Positions 7,801 to 8,117 of a DNA stretch of 8,117 nt are shown piece by piece (position 1 is the first letter of the stretch; every line of letters starts with the position of its first letter). The position numbers were made by a program, and so were the translations under genes. Origin of the DNA: Planctomycetota bacterium (GTDB lineage: Bacteria; Planctomycetota; Planctomycetia; Isosphaerales; Isosphaeraceae); assembly GCA_021777685.1 (NCBI GenBank), contig JAJYDH010000299.1:1-8117 (forward strand), in the 5' to 3' direction. A model generated the notes under the pieces. That model did not search any database. It was given only the letters and a program-made list of their open reading frames with translations, and was not told where the DNA came from.

Positions 7801-8117
7801 ATCCCGGATCGATCCCGAACGGCCGCCCGCCGACGATGACGCGGAGGGTCTTCGGCGTCTGGACCTCCGGCCGTCCCTCCCGCCCATAAAGGGACGCCAG
7901 GTCGACCGGATAACGCTCGGCGATCAGCCGGCCGAGCACGGCGAGGAACGCGGCGACCGGCTCGCGGTCGTCGGGGCAGGCGGCAACGGCTAGGTGGGGC
8001 TCTCCCTTCAGGATGTCGCCGATCATCCGGGTGCAGGAGCCGCCAGGGCCGACCTCGACGAAGGCGCGGACCCCGTCCTCATACGCCCGTCGGACGACGG
8101 CCGGGAAGTCGACCCCG
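4865..8117 (-). CDS. pfaC: PUFA / secondary-lipid synthase subunit, C-terminal part (AT end, linker, DH-DH); 5' end outside window
   Basis: Partial gene: the frame is open to the right edge with about 30 codons upstream of the first visible Met (8026; residue numbers below start there). Just before that Met, a VEVGPGGSCTRMI stretch marks the end of a malonyl/acyl-transferase domain, followed by an IAERYPVDLASLYG tail (about 35-48). A Pro/Ser/Gly-rich linker (about 75-295) is interrupted by a helical AHRAFLQ segment (about 159-212). Residues 295-325 (FAVGRIGDVLG, then RVRLP) resemble the segment preceding the dehydratases in PUFA synthases. Four hot-dog units follow: DH1a about 325-465, DH1b 535-680, DH2a 735-880, DH2b 916-1053. 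DH1b has CHFVDDRVMPG (His574, Glu588) and DH2b has AHFHQDPVCPG (His952, Glu966), matching FabA His70/Asp84 spacing. These domains would dehydrate beta-hydroxyacyl-ACP during iterative chain building. It ends with TAG, 7 nt before oleA. The symbol rests on the DH-DH half; an AT before it differs from the textbook KS-CLF-DH-DH PfaC, so the true subunit layout needs the upstream sequence. Confidence 0.85.
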   Translation of the reverse strand, partial: GVDFPAVVRRAYEDGVRAFVEVGPGGSCTRMIGDILKGEPHLAVAACPDDREPVAAFLAVLGRLIAERYPVDLASLYGREGRPEVQTPKTLRVIVGGRPFGIDPGWIPLPTPVLTQGPGRSIFPGRSPLESGSLLPPFSEELAPSPTPDATSARGASSAGQSGSKLPHSKDHESTPRPDWEPSPVSDLAALLAADPLRRQVLATETARGGAHRAFLQVSGGIGDALARQIAFQMELIGRLAEGGTGPLLDSGSFPTPSPLAGEGRGGGSDDVRLMSPSLRGQPVASSAPAGHATAPSPQPSPARGEGARDLLEVSPGPALDRAGCLEFAVGRIGDVLGEEFAAIDAHPTRVRLPDEPLMLVDRIMTIEGEPRSMTTGRVVTEHDVLPDGWYLDGGRIPTCVAVEAGQADLFLSAYLGVDFETKGLAVYRLLDAVVVFHDELPRPGEVIRYDIAVDGFFRQGDSRLFRFRFEATVDGRPLMSMRDGCAGFFTAEALAAGQGIVKTALDLRPMPGIRPDDWEPPVPMAVESLDDGQVEALRRGDLVGAFGPAFGGLNLHEPARLPGGLMRLVDRVPLIDPAGGRFGLGLIRGEADIRPDDWFMTCHFVDDRVMPGTLMYECCLHTLRVFLIRMGWIGEAGQVACQPVPGVASRLKCRGQVIESTRTVTYEVTLKEIGFRPEPYVICDALMLADGRPIVEITDMTLRMTGLDRETLARIWAKSGQSAARPALYDTSRILAFAIGRPSEAFGEPYRIFDEGRVIARLPGPPYQFLDRVVEVSGEPWKMVAGSRAVAEYDVPPDAWYFEADRQDVMPFAVLLETALQPCGWLAAYVGSALTSDVDLSFRNLGGSAVQLEPIGRDIGTLTTASTLTRVSKSGGMIIQQYDFEMWASGRPVYRGETTFGFFSKAALANQVGIRDAALWSEPGPGRGKSFAYPDVSPFPDRRWGMIDRVEAYHPEGGPHGLGFILGTKLVDPAEWFFEAHFHQDPVCPGSLGLESFQQLLKVVAGERWGARPGARFESVGVGDLHRWTYRGQILPTDRLVTVRAAVTEIDDAGRWIKADGFLDVDGRVIYQMNDFTLRLIG
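7193..7235. repeat. C/T-rich palindromic repeat, copy 2 (inside the lipid synthase gene)
   Basis: GGCCCCCTCTCCCC (7193-7206) and GGGGAGAGGGGGCC (7222-7235) are perfect 14-bp inverted arms around a 15-nt loop. The inner pair CCCTCTCCC (7197-7205) / GGGAGAGGG (7211-7219) gives an alternative hairpin. Orientation is opposite to copy 1. It is read through in frame and contributes Pro/Ser/Gly-rich residues (about 265-278, SPQPSPARGEG) to the linker just before the dehydratase region. Confidence 0.85.
7326..7360. repeat. C/T-rich palindromic repeat, copy 3 (partial, diverged, inside the lipid synthase gene)
   Basis: CCCTCCCC (7326-7333) and GGGGAGGG (7341-7348) form a perfect 8-bp inverted pair around a 7-nt loop. 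The outer half of the full element seen in copies 1 and 2 is missing. The flank GGGAGTCGGAAAAGA (7346-7360) matches the right flank of copy 1, so this is a diverged or truncated member in the same orientation as copy 1. It encodes linker residues reading FPTPSPLAGEG. Confidence 0.7.
7606..7735. repeat. MITE-like element with GGAGC-AAGCTCC hairpins (inside the lipid synthase gene)
   Basis: About 130 nt with terminal inverted repeats. The 22-nt left arm 7610-7631 and the reverse complement of 7709-7730 agree at 21 of 22 positions, and similarity extends to a CCTTTGG-like end on both sides. Each arm is itself a near-palindrome (CGGGAGCTTGCTCCCG). Two more lie inside: GCGGAGCTTGCTCCGC (7641-7656) and GGAGCAAGCTCC (7686-7697), giving four related hairpins. 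No transposase and no clear target duplication is visible. It is translated in frame as linker (about residues 98-141, including ESGSLLPPF and GSKLPHS). A non-autonomous mobile element or REP-type repeat fits; the class is not certain. Confidence 0.75.

Noticed and set aside
7608..7889. Small plus-strand gene whose product begins MECGSLLPL
   Set aside because: It is produced by reading the MITE-like repeat on the other strand. It has no independent support and lies antisense to the synthase.
4865..8026. The lipid synthase starting at the Met at 8026
   Set aside because: The frame continues to the window edge and encodes the conserved end of an acyltransferase just upstream of that Met, so it is an internal residue.

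Overview
The window is very GC-rich and every gene lies on the minus strand, so transcription runs from the right edge towards position 223. The gene content is a PUFA-synthase-type megasynthase followed by a complete oleABCD set. Together with C/T-rich palindromic repeats and GGAGC-AAGCTCC repeats scattered through coding and non-coding DNA, this suggests a bacterium of the Planctomycetota, perhaps the Isosphaerales. That placement is an inference from style and content; no marker gene is present.

Layout, in transcription order. (1) 8117-4865: the 3' part of a large polyunsaturated fatty acid (PUFA) / secondary-lipid synthase. It contains the end of an acyltransferase domain, a long low-complexity linker carrying three repeat insertions, and two FabA-like dehydratase domains built from four hot-dog units. 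Its 5' end is outside the window. (2) 4857-3805 oleA, thiolase-fold head-to-head condensing enzyme. (3) 3802-2879 oleB, alpha/beta-hydrolase-fold beta-lactone decarboxylase. (4) 2882-1212 oleC, AMP-binding beta-lactone synthetase. (5) 1215-223 oleD, short-chain-dehydrogenase-type beta-keto acid reductase. (6) 222-1: non-coding, with one C/T-rich palindromic repeat (17-56) and a perfect 7-bp hairpin (102-118).

The five genes look like one transcription unit. The junctions are a 7-nt gap, a 2-nt gap, an ATGA overlap and a GTGA overlap. No promoter is visible, so it must lie beyond the right edge. The simplest reading is a dedicated route: the megasynthase makes a (poly)unsaturated acyl chain, OleA joins two activated chains into a beta-keto acid, OleD reduces it, OleC closes the beta-lactone, and OleB removes CO2 to leave a long-chain internal cis-olefin. 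Known Ole chemistry supports the last four steps. The link to the upstream synthase is inferred from gene order.

The most notable points are the direct physical joining of a PUFA-type synthase to oleABCD, and mobile-like palindromic repeats inserted in frame in the synthase's interdomain linker.
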